Of a stretch of 17,307 bases of DNA, positions 1 to 7,040 are shown piece after piece. Location: the NCBI GenBank assembly GCA_964517115.1, contig CAZFBE010000021.1, positions 1 through 17,307 on the forward strand. Reading direction: 5' to 3'. Positions within the stretch are counted from its first letter, which is position 1. The number at the start of each line of letters is the position of its first letter. Under the pieces are notes generated by a model that worked only from the letters and a program-made list of their open reading frames with translations, had not been told where the DNA came from and searched no databases. Both the position numbers and the translations under genes were made by a program. The stretch comes from UBA6624 sp964517115 [NCBI: uncultured bacterium]. GTDB lineage: Bacteria; UBP7; UBA6624.

Positions 1-496
1 CAAGAAGATAAATCACGAACATGAGAATTTTTTTACCAATTTTTTCATCTTTTTTTCTTGCTGCACTTGGGTAAAGTGTTTCTTCTTGTTTTTTTATTTT
101 TTTAACGTCTGCTCCCTTTTCAAACATGGAAAGAGCAACCCCAATTCTGTTATTTGTGTAGTTCCACTGTGCTTGAAAATTTTTCTTTTTATCAGGGGAT
201 GTTCCCAAGTCTCTTAAGCTCGTTGCCATGTCTAAAAGTTGTTTTATGCCTTTTGCAACAACACTAGCTCTTTCTTCATTTCCCCCTATTGTTAGAGAAA
301 CTGGGATTAGGTTTTTTGCAATCCACTCCTTTTCCTTTATAAAAGAATCCTCTTCATCAGAATTCATGTCAGGCATGTCATGTGCTCCTGCGCACAGTAT
401 CCAGGGTTCTGATATAGTCCTGATTCGTTTCCAGTGAATTTGGAAATCCTCGAGTTGTTCAAGGCTTTTTTTTGAAATTTTTGATTTATTCTTCAT
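1..496 (-). CDS. Unrecognised protein, partial at left edge
   Basis: This frame is open from an ATG at 496 to the window edge with no stop, giving 165 codons of a longer protein. I do not recognise the family. The N-terminus is lysine-rich (MKNKSKISKK). It is followed by a mostly helical soluble stretch with an acidic patch near residues 45-52 and the segment WILCAGAHDMPDM near residues 31-43. The visible end, after a lysine-rich stretch, turns hydrophobic (ILMFVIYLL). That suggests a membrane helix beginning about residue 157, with the preceding part probably cytoplasmic. The start overlaps the end of the TPR gene by 11 bases, so the two are probably translationally coupled and belong to the maeB transcript. 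Codon use looks like that of the neighbours. I infer a real gene from its length, the coupling and the coherent protein, but I propose no function. Confidence 0.7.
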   Translation of the reverse strand, partial: MKNKSKISKKSLEQLEDFQIHWKRIRTISEPWILCAGAHDMPDMNSDEEDSFIKEKEWIAKNLIPVSLTIGGNEERASVVAKGIKQLLDMATSLRDLGTSPDKKKNFQAQWNYTNNRIGVALSMFEKGADVKKIKKQEETLYPSAARKKDEKIGKKILMFVIYLL

Positions 497-1007
497 GGAA
501 CAATAAAACACTTAGGTTTTCTGCGGCTCCTGGAAAGTCGGAATCTTCCTTGATGACCATCTTTAAACATTTAATGGCCTCTTTTGTCCTTTCTGTTTTT
601 GCATAAACGATAGAAAGGTCGTGAAGTGTATGAATATGGTTAGGGGTCATCTTAAGAACCTTTTTAAATGACTTTTCAGAATTTTTAAAGTCATTTTTGG
701 CAAGGTTGATTTTTCCTACATGGTACAAACATGTTATTTTTTCTGCTGTTTCAGATTTTTTCAAAAGCCCTAAGGCTGTTTCAAAGCTCTCTTTTGCGGA
801 AAGTGAATTTGACCAGTATTCAGCCAATGCCAAAACAAGCCAAGCTTGAGAGGACTTGGGGTTTTCTTCAGTCAGGTTTTTTGATATTTCCAAAACCTGG
901 CCAAGGGATTTTTCTCTAGCTTCGCTATCCCCTTTTTCAGCAGTTAAAAGCAATTCTTTCGTGAGGGTTAACTGTTCGTTAAGGGATTTGTCTTTTTTAC
1001 TGCTCAT
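486..1007 (-). CDS. TPR-repeat protein
   Basis: A soluble 173-residue protein without a signal peptide or membrane segment. Three tandem helix-turn-helix repeats fit the tetratricopeptide pattern, at roughly residues 50-85, 90-125 and 126-160. Typical small and aromatic positions are visible, for example in AWLVLALAEYW, LYHVGKINLAKNDF and LHDLSIVYAKTERTKEAI. TPR domains are protein-interaction scaffolds, and nothing here identifies the partner. The ATG at 1007 was chosen over an in-frame TTG at 1040. It gives an 11-base overlap with maeB, the same overlap seen at this gene's own 3' end, whereas the TTG start would overlap maeB by 44 bases. A short AGGA lies only 2 nt before the ATG. The gene sits between maeB and the left-edge gene and is presumably cotranscribed with them. 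Confidence 0.85.
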   Translation of the reverse strand: MSSKKDKSLNEQLTLTKELLLTAEKGDSEAREKSLGQVLEISKNLTEENPKSSQAWLVLALAEYWSNSLSAKESFETALGLLKKSETAEKITCLYHVGKINLAKNDFKNSEKSFKKVLKMTPNHIHTLHDLSIVYAKTERTKEAIKCLKMVIKEDSDFPGAAENLSVLLFHEE

Positions 1008-3258
1008 ATTCCTGTGCTGCTGCCAGGGTAGCAAGTTCAACTACCTGTCCTACTCCACAATGCCTTTCAAGAACATGAACAGCATGTTTCATTCCTAACA
1101 ATATTGGTCCAACCAAATGAGCCTCTCCCAATGATTGTAATAACTTATATGAAATATTAGCACTATCCAAATCAGGACACACTAAAACATTTACCCTGGA
1201 CTCATTTGCCAAGGGAGAGAAAGGGTACGTCTGTTTGATGATTTTTGTATTTAAGGCAACATCTGCTTGCATTTCGCCATCAGCGGGAATCTCGGGCCAT
1301 TTGTCCCTGAATATTCTTAATGCTGCTTGAACCCTAGCGGCTTCTTCATCAGGGCTTGATCCAAAACTTGCATGACTTAAAAATGCAACAACAGGATCCA
1401 AGCCAATTGATTCGGCCAGATCTGAAAGAAGTTTTCCAGATTCAGCTAATTCTGCCTTTGTGGGTTTTATCCCTATAGTTGCATCACCCAGGACTATAGG
1501 GGATATGTTTTCATTATTGGGGATAATGATATAAGCGCCTATTGCATGCTTGACATTCTTTGCAGTAGGAAGTATTTGGAACAATGGAATCAATGAGTGC
1601 CTGTAGTAGAGGTTTTGTCCAACAACCATTCCATGGGCATTCCCTAAATGCAAATGCATGGCACTAAATATTACCGGTCTTTTTATCCTTTTGTCAGCTT
1701 CTTTTTTCGTCAACCCCTTCCTTCTTCTCAATGCAAGATATTTTTTCGCATATTCTTTTTTCTCAGGATGTTTTTGCGGGTCAAGAATCTCCATTGCCGA
1801 TATGTCAACTTTCGATTTTTCTGCTGCAAGTTGAATTTTTTTCGTATTTCCAACCAGTACGGGTTTTGCTAAAGCATCTCCAAGAAGTATTTCGGCTGCT
1901 TGGAGAATGATAGGTTCCTCCCCTTCGGGGAAAATTATCTTTCTCCCTTTTCTTGCTGCATTTTTGAATATTGGTTTGAGTATTCTTCTACTCGGCTCAA
2001 TCTTTCTTTGCAGCATGTAACCATAAGTATCAATATCAATTTTCTTTCTCGCAACCTTTGTTTCTATGGCAGCTCTTGCAACTGCAGGAGCAACATGGTA
2101 GAGAACTCTTCTGTCTGTTGGTTTTGGGATAACATAATCAGGACCAAAAGCAAGGTCTGCCATCCCGTAAGCATCTTTAACTTCTTTTGTAACAGAGGTT
2201 CTTGCCAATTCGGCAAGAGCCTCACTAGCAGCAACCATCATTTCGTCATTGATAGCTTTTGCAGCTACATCAAGAGCTCCCCTGAATATAAAAGGGAAAC
2301 CCAGAACATTATTAACCTGGTTTGGAAAGTCAGACCTCCCAGTGCCAACAATTGCATCTGGTCTTGTTTCTTTGGCTAGGTTGTAAGGAATTTCAGGATC
2401 TGGATTTGCCATTGCAAAAATGATTGGATTTTTGTTCATCTTTTTTATCATTTCTGGAGTGACAGTGTCTTTAACAGAAACCCCTAAGAAGCAATCAGCC
2501 CCATCTAAAGCATCAGCCAAAGTTCTTTTATCTGTTTTTGCTGCAAATTCTTCTTTGTATTTGTTCATCCCGTCCTTTCTTCCAGAGTAAGCAACTCCTC
2601 TCGAATCAACAAGCAGGATATTCTCTCTTTTGTGCCCAAGGTGGCACAACAGTCTTCCCATTGCAATCCCGGCAGCTCCAGCTCCAGATATAACGGTTGT
2701 CAAATCATCCCATTTCCGATCTGTTAGCAGAAGGCAGTTGATCATCGCAGCTCCTGTGATTATTGCAGTCCCCCATTGATCATCATGGAATACAGGAATG
2801 TTTAATTTTTCTTTTAGTCTTTCTTCAATTTCAAAACATTCAGGTGCCTTGATGTCCTCAAGGTTTATTCCACCAAAGGTTGGTTCAAGTGCTTGAGCTA
2901 CATTTATTACTTCTTCTGAAGTTTTTGAATTTATTTCAATATCAAAGGCATCAACATTTGCAAATTTCTTAAACAAAACTGCCTTCCCTTCTCCAACGGG
3001 CTTAAATGCTTCAGGTCCTATGTTTCCAAGGCCCAATACAGCACTTCCGTTTGAAAGAACTGCAACCAAATTTGCCTTGTTCGTGTATTTATAGACATCC
3101 TGCTGATTGCGATGTATTTCGAGACATGGCTCAGCAACCCCAGGAGAATAAGCGAGCGTTAGGTCATCTTGTGTTAAGCATGGTTTGGTAAGTTTTATCT
3201 CTGTTTTACCCGGCTTCGGGTTTTTGTGATAGTTTAAGGCCTCGTCTTTTAGAGACAT
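997..3258 (-). CDS. maeB: NADP-dependent malic enzyme, MaeB type with PTA-like tail
   Basis: Oxidatively decarboxylates malate to pyruvate and CO2 while reducing NAD(P)+, linking the TCA cycle to pyruvate and NADPH supply in the cytoplasm. With the ATG at 3258 the protein has 753 residues, the usual MaeB size. The N-terminal malic domain shows YSPGVA (37-42), [16 protein letters not shown] and ANVDAFDIE, then FHDDQWGTA (157-165). The NAD(P)-binding Rossmann fold has GAGAAG near 192-197. From about residue 425 a phosphotransacetylase-like domain follows ([27 protein letters not shown]). This tail is normal for MaeB, is usually not catalytic, and is linked to acetyl-CoA regulation in studied members. 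An in-frame TTG at 3267 is possible, but the ATG fits the family N-terminus ([18 protein letters not shown]). The gene is divergent from the ABC exporter and heads a three-gene run. Confidence 0.97.
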   Translation of the reverse strand: MSLKDEALNYHKNPKPGKTEIKLTKPCLTQDDLTLAYSPGVAEPCLEIHRNQQDVYKYTNKANLVAVLSNGSAVLGLGNIGPEAFKPVGEGKAVLFKKFANVDAFDIEINSKTSEEVINVAQALEPTFGGINLEDIKAPECFEIEERLKEKLNIPVFHDDQWGTAIITGAAMINCLLLTDRKWDDLTTVISGAGAAGIAMGRLLCHLGHKRENILLVDSRGVAYSGRKDGMNKYKEEFAAKTDKRTLADALDGADCFLGVSVKDTVTPEMIKKMNKNPIIFAMANPDPEIPYNLAKETRPDAIVGTGRSDFPNQVNNVLGFPFIFRGALDVAAKAINDEMMVAASEALAELARTSVTKEVKDAYGMADLAFGPDYVIPKPTDRRVLYHVAPAVARAAIETKVARKKIDIDTYGYMLQRKIEPSRRILKPIFKNAARKGRKIIFPEGEEPIILQAAEILLGDALAKPVLVGNTKKIQLAAEKSKVDISAMEILDPQKHPEKKEYAKKYLALRRRKGLTKKEADKRIKRPVIFSAMHLHLGNAHGMVVGQNLYYRHSLIPLFQILPTAKNVKHAIGAYIIIPNNENISPIVLGDATIGIKPTKAELAESGKLLSDLAESIGLDPVVAFLSHASFGSSPDEEAARVQAALRIFRDKWPEIPADGEMQADVALNTKIIKQTYPFSPLANESRVNVLVCPDLDSANISYKLLQSLGEAHLVGPILLGMKHAVHVLERHCGVGQVVELATLAAAQEYEQ

Positions 3259-3260
3259 GA

Positions 3261-3288
3261 TTGCCAATTCTAGTATTAGTAATATGAT
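3261..3288 (+). promoter_or_regulatory. Sigma70-like promoter for the ABC exporter operon
   Basis: In the 53-base gap between maeB and the exporter genes, TTGCCA (3261-3266) and TATGAT (3283-3288) each match the -35 and -10 consensus at five of six positions, with a 16-base spacer. Transcription would start near 3295. That leaves about 17 nt before the ATG at 3312 but only about 5 nt before the alternative GTG at 3300. maeB must be transcribed the other way from the same gap, so the two promoters overlap. On the minus strand only weak matches are visible, such as TTAACA followed 16 bases later by TATTAC. Confidence 0.5.
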
Positions 3289-3311
3289 TAATAGTTAAAG
3301 TGTTAAAGAAA

Positions 3312-5054
3312 ATGAATTCAACTAAAGAAAAACAAGACAATCGACTAAAAATTTTCATAAATTTGTTAAAACCTCATTGGAAACCTCTTTCCTTGGGTGT
3401 TTTTATACTTTTAATTCTTGACATAATACAGGTTTTGCTTCCCTTGGTGACAAAAGAGGTTGTTGACAGGATTGAACAAGGCAGCTGGAATCCAGAAACA
3501 ACGACACAGGTTTTCTGGGTTTTCTTCATTGCGGGAGTAGCAACCCTTGTTCTTAGGTATTCTTGGAGGGTTTTGATTTTTGGCGCATCAAGGAAAGTTG
3601 AGAGGGATCTTAGGGAAAAACTTTATCGTAGGCTTACAGGGGTACCGATGAAGTTTTATGACAAGGTTCAGATTGGAGACCTGATGGGAAGAGCCAGCAA
3701 TGATATTGAGGCTGTAAGAAACATGTCTGGCATCCTGGTTATTTGCGCTTTTGATGGTCTGGTATGGGGAGTTTTAACTATTGGTTTTATGTTCTGGCTA
3801 GATTGGCAGTTAACTCTTGCAGTATTGGTCCCATTCCCTCTAATAGTGGTTTTTACAAGATATATGGGGCAAGCTTTTCACAAGCAGTTTAAATTAGTTC
3901 AGGCAGCTTTTAGCAAGCTTTCAGCCCATGTTGAGCAAGCTGCTGGGGGAATCCTTGCACTGAAAGGTTTTCGTCAGGAGTTTGGAGAGGCAAAGCTTTT
4001 AACATCAAAAGCAGATGATGTAAGGGTTGAGGGGTTTAAGCTTGCGAATTTAGATGCTTGGTTTGAACCTGTTTTTAGAGTTGCTGCTGGAATAGGAATT
4101 ACAGTCTTGATAATCTATGGTGGAGGCCGGGTTGTTTCTGGAGATTTGACAGTTGGTGACTTAGCCGCTTTCTTGCAATACTTTAATTATCTCGTTTGGC
4201 CTTTTATGGCACTTGGATTCATGGTCAACCTTTACCAAAGAGGGACAGCGAGCTTGATGAGGATTCAAGAAATGATTGACGAGCCACAGGAGCCAAGGCC
4301 AGATGGTTTCAAACCAGCAACTCTAGATATTGAATTCAGAGATATGTCTTTTATGTACCTAAAGGAAAATAAGGTTTTAAGTGAAATATCTTTTGCTTTA
4401 AAAGAGGGAGAAAAGTTAGCTATCGTTGGCCCAACAGGGTGTGGGAAATCTACAATTTTCAAATTAATTACTGCTCTTTACTCTTCAGACAAGGAAACTA
4501 TTTTTGTCAATAATCAAAGTATAGAAAAAATAAACAAAGATTTTTGGAGAAGCTCGATTGCATGGTCTCCACAAGACCCAGTTACCTTTTCTGAAACAAT
4601 TAGGTACAACTTGGATCTAGGAAAGCCCATAAAGGACGACAAACTATGGGAAGCTTTGAAGATAGCGGCTTTAGAGGATGATGTAAAAAAGATGTCGGGG
4701 AAACTTGATTCAAAGGTTGGGGAAAGAGGAATTTCTTTATCAGGTGGGCAAAGGCAAAGGCTTGCTCTTGCCAGGGCAATATGTCAAGATAGGAAGCTTA
4801 TCTTGCTTGACGATGCCTTGAGTGCCGTTGATGCAGAGACCGAATCAAAAATCTTAATTAACCTAATTGATGTTATTCAAGATAAAACAGTTATCGCTTC
4901 TACACACAGAATATCTTCTATTTTTTCATTTGACAAAGTTCTTTTGCTTTCTAAAAAAGGTGAAATGGAAGCTTGTGAAAAGCCTGAAAAACTACTCAAG
5001 GAAAATAAGATATTTGCTCGAATGTGGGAACTTAGCCAAGGGGAGAATGGCTAA
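3312..5054 (+). CDS. ABC exporter half-transporter A, MdlA-like
   Basis: Membrane-spanning ABC exporter subunit of 580 residues: a six-helix transmembrane domain (about 1-310) followed by a nucleotide-binding domain. The coupling region (RVLIFGASRKVERDLREKLY, GDLMGRASNDIEAVR) resembles the MdlA/SmdA branch. Walker A is GPTGCGKST (373-381), the signature is a canonical LSGGQRQ (476-482), and an H-loop histidine lies in ASTHRISS. Walker B is followed by Asp501 where the catalytic glutamate is expected (LILLDD). This marks the degenerate ATP site of a heterodimer. The partner starts on the base after this stop codon. Such pairs export drugs or lipids; the substrate cannot be read from sequence. 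I chose the ATG at 3312 because the likely transcription start lies near 3295. A GTG at 3300 would add four residues. Confidence 0.94.
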   Translation: MNSTKEKQDNRLKIFINLLKPHWKPLSLGVFILLILDIIQVLLPLVTKEVVDRIEQGSWNPETTTQVFWVFFIAGVATLVLRYSWRVLIFGASRKVERDLREKLYRRLTGVPMKFYDKVQIGDLMGRASNDIEAVRNMSGILVICAFDGLVWGVLTIGFMFWLDWQLTLAVLVPFPLIVVFTRYMGQAFHKQFKLVQAAFSKLSAHVEQAAGGILALKGFRQEFGEAKLLTSKADDVRVEGFKLANLDAWFEPVFRVAAGIGITVLIIYGGGRVVSGDLTVGDLAAFLQYFNYLVWPFMALGFMVNLYQRGTASLMRIQEMIDEPQEPRPDGFKPATLDIEFRDMSFMYLKENKVLSEISFALKEGEKLAIVGPTGCGKSTIFKLITALYSSDKETIFVNNQSIEKINKDFWRSSIAWSPQDPVTFSETIRYNLDLGKPIKDDKLWEALKIAALEDDVKKMSGKLDSKVGERGISLSGGQRQRLALARAICQDRKLILLDDALSAVDAETESKILINLIDVIQDKTVIASTHRISSIFSFDKVLLLSKKGEMEACEKPEKLLKENKIFARMWELSQGENG

Positions 5055-6842
5055 ATGAGAGGCATGAGCACCATCGACACAGGGGATGTCCCTGTAGTGC
5101 CACAAATGACCTTGTTGAAGTGGCTTTGGAAAAGGGTCAAACACCATAAGAAGAAAATAACAGGCGTAATGCTTGCGTTAGCAGCCCTTGTTTCAACAAC
5201 GGTTTTCCAACCTCTCCTTATAAGAGAGTTGATTGATAGGCATTTGGTTGCTGGAGTGGATGCTTCAAGTAGTGAAATATTAACAATCGGACTCAAGTAC
5301 CTGGCATTGGTTTTGTCAGCTTTTTATTTGAGTTGGTGGACAACACGAAGTCTCGGGAGATTGGCTCATGAGGTAATGTATGAATTGAGAAGAGATTTAT
5401 TTAATCGTTTAGTTGGCTTAAAAGTCTCATTTTTTGAAAAAACCCCTGTGGGCGTTATAGTTCACAGGATCAGTAACGATGTTCAGGCGATAAGCGACCT
5501 CTTCACACAAGTCTTAACAACCCTTGTTAGCGATCTTTTCTTGATTGTTGGGGTAACCATTGCAATGATCAAGATTGCTCCATCTGTTGCATTCTGGGTT
5601 CTTATCCCCTTACCCATAATAGTGGCAGTAATGCCAACCTTTTCTCGTTGGGTTTTTAGGCTTTTTGACATAATCAGAAACAGGTCAACCGAAATGATAA
5701 TATCTCTCAATGAAATCCTGAGGGGTCTAGGGCTTTTAAGAGCTTTTAATTCAGAAAAAGAAACCGATGAAAAATATTTAGATTTAAATCAAAAAACATA
5801 TGTTGCACACATGGACAGCATTAAGTCCTTCAGTCTTTTTGACCCGTTTGTATCTTTGTGTTTCTACGCTTCGATGGCCACTTTGTTTTTAAAGGGGATA
5901 CCTCTTATAAATGCAGATTCTGGGATTACGGTCGGAATCTTGATAGCAATGCTGACTTATACGAAATCTCTTTATCAACCAATGCACGACATTGCCCACA
6001 AGATTCACTTAATCCAAAGCAGCCTTGCAGCAGTTGGTAAAGTTCATTGGTTGATGAACATAAACGAACCAGACGAATGGAATCATTCAAAAGAGCAGAT
6101 TAACCCGTGGCCTTTGGAAGGGGATTTCAAAGCAGAAAATCTTGTTTTTGGGTACACTGAAGAGAAGACCGTTGTCAATGGAATAGACTTTGCGCTCAAC
6201 AAGGGAAAGAAAATGGCTATTGTCGGTTCTACAGGATCCGGGAAAACAACCTTGGTTAAACTTTTAATGGCTTACTATTCCCCACAGGAAGGGGAAATAT
6301 TTGCTGGAAAACACTCTCATTTTGATTCAAATTTAACATCTTGGCGAAAAGGAATAGCCTTCTTGCCACAAGAGGTAACCCTGTTCAATAGGTCAATTTT
6401 AGATAATATTCGTTTGCACAAAGACATCCCGAAGAAAAATGTTGAAAAAATAATAAAAATTCTTGGATTCGAAGAACGTATGAAGTCAATGAAGGATGGA
6501 TTAGAGACTGTGTTGGCAGAAGGAGGCAAAGATTTATCTCTTGGCGAAAGGCAGTTGATTTCTATAGCAAGGGCTTTGGTTTTCGATCCTGAGGTTTTAG
6601 TTCTTGACGAAGCTACAAGTTCCATCGATCCAGAATTAGAGCTCATTGTCAACAATGCAATCAACAAGCTTCTTGAAGGAAGGACGGCAATAATCATTGC
6701 CCATAGGCTCTCAACAGTTCGACAGGCTGATGAAATACTTGTTATAGATCAAGGAAAAATAGAAGAACGCGGGACCCATGAAGAACTCATGAAGTTAAAG
6801 GGCAGATATTATTATTTGATTCGATTGCAGATGGAAAATTAA
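5055..6842 (+). CDS. ABC exporter half-transporter B, MdlB-like
   Basis: Second half of the heterodimeric ABC exporter, 595 residues: a six-helix transmembrane domain (about 20-330) and a nucleotide-binding domain. Walker A is GSTGSGKTT (391-399). Walker B LVLDE carries the normal catalytic Glu519, and the H-loop is IIIAHRLST. The signature is LSLGERQ (494-500) rather than LSGGQ. The altered signature faces the partner's Asp-containing Walker site, so the defects on the two chains fall in the same composite ATP site. This agrees with known asymmetric exporters such as TM287/288. The start codon follows directly on the upstream TAA, with GGGGAG at 5040-5045 as a ribosome-binding site 9 nt away, so translation is coupled. 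The stop codon abuts the 3' end of the convergent tRNA-Leu gene. Confidence 0.94.
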   Translation: MRGMSTIDTGDVPVVPQMTLLKWLWKRVKHHKKKITGVMLALAALVSTTVFQPLLIRELIDRHLVAGVDASSSEILTIGLKYLALVLSAFYLSWWTTRSLGRLAHEVMYELRRDLFNRLVGLKVSFFEKTPVGVIVHRISNDVQAISDLFTQVLTTLVSDLFLIVGVTIAMIKIAPSVAFWVLIPLPIIVAVMPTFSRWVFRLFDIIRNRSTEMIISLNEILRGLGLLRAFNSEKETDEKYLDLNQKTYVAHMDSIKSFSLFDPFVSLCFYASMATLFLKGIPLINADSGITVGILIAMLTYTKSLYQPMHDIAHKIHLIQSSLAAVGKVHWLMNINEPDEWNHSKEQINPWPLEGDFKAENLVFGYTEEKTVVNGIDFALNKGKKMAIVGSTGSGKTTLVKLLMAYYSPQEGEIFAGKHSHFDSNLTSWRKGIAFLPQEVTLFNRSILDNIRLHKDIPKKNVEKIIKILGFEERMKSMKDGLETVLAEGGKDLSLGERQLISIARALVFDPEVLVLDEATSSIDPELELIVNNAINKLLEGRTAIIIAHRLSTVRQADEILVIDQGKIEERGTHEELMKLKGRYYYLIRLQMEN

Positions 6843-6925
6843 TGCCGGTGGAGGGACTCGAACCCCCACGCCCTAACGGACACTAGTTCCTAAGACTAGC
6901 GCGTCTACCATTCCGCCACACCGGC
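6843..6925 (-). tRNA. tRNA-Leu, anticodon UAG
   Basis: On the minus strand the sequence folds as a class II tRNA of 83 nt. The 7-bp acceptor stem is GCCGGTG with CACCGGC, and A is the discriminator base. The D-arm contains TGGTAGA. The anticodon stem CTAGT/ACTAG encloses the loop CTTAGGA, which places TAG at positions 34-36 and so reads CUA and other CUN leucine codons. A long variable arm typical of tRNA-Leu is present, and the T-loop is TTCGAGT. The 3' CCA is not encoded and must be added after transcription. The gene lies tail to tail against the exporter stop codon, with no spacer. Confidence 0.96.
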
Positions 6926-6931
6926 TCAAAA

Positions 6932-6944
6932 GGTTATCCTAACC
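6932..6944. repeat. Short perfect inverted repeat upstream of the tRNA
   Basis: GGTTATCCTAACC has 5-base arms around a 3-base centre and lies 7 bp outside the 5' end of tRNA-Leu. It may overlap the tRNA promoter, since TAGGAT on the minus strand is a passable -10. It could be an operator or part of the promoter, or it could be chance. No T-run follows on either side, so it is not a convincing terminator. Confidence 0.25.
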
Positions 6945-6979
6945 AACCGAGGGAAAAAAGGTAATTTTTTCTTAAAAAA

Positions 6980-6988
6980 TGATAAAAT
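6980..6988 (+). promoter_or_regulatory. Extended -10 promoter for gyrA
   Basis: The sequence TGATAAAAT fits an extended -10 element (TGN followed by TAAAAT), with transcription expected near 6995 and a leader of about 45 nt before the gyrA ATG. No good -35 is present. Upstream, at 6953-6979, the DNA consists of alternating A and T tracts (AAAAAA, TTTTTT, AAAAAA). These could act as an UP element or as curved DNA. The 115-base gap between the tRNA and gyrA holds nothing else I can support. Confidence 0.4.
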
Positions 6989-7040
6989 ATTAAAAACCCA
7001 AAAATACTTGAAAAAGAGTGGTTTTTAGCCCTGAAAAATT

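Noticed and set aside
1008-1040. Upstream TTG start for the TPR gene
   Set aside because: It would overlap maeB by 44 bases and add an unrelated N-terminus. The ATG at 1007 gives the same 11-base overlap as the next junction.
1900-2379. A 159-codon open frame on the plus strand antisense to maeB
   Set aside because: maeB is unmistakable on the other strand. The antisense translation is rich in Cys, Ser and Asn and has no recognisable motif.
997-3258. Malic enzyme joined to a phosphotransacetylase-like domain as a novel fusion
   Set aside because: This is the standard MaeB architecture.
6843-6925. tRNA-Leu as an integration site of a mobile element
   Set aside because: No integrase, direct repeat of the tRNA end or change in gene style is visible on either side.
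6932-6971. Possible terminator between the exporter genes and gyrA
   Set aside because: The GGTTA/TAACC hairpin has no T-run next to it, and the nearby GAAAAAA/TTTTTTC dyad has a stem of almost only A-T pairs.
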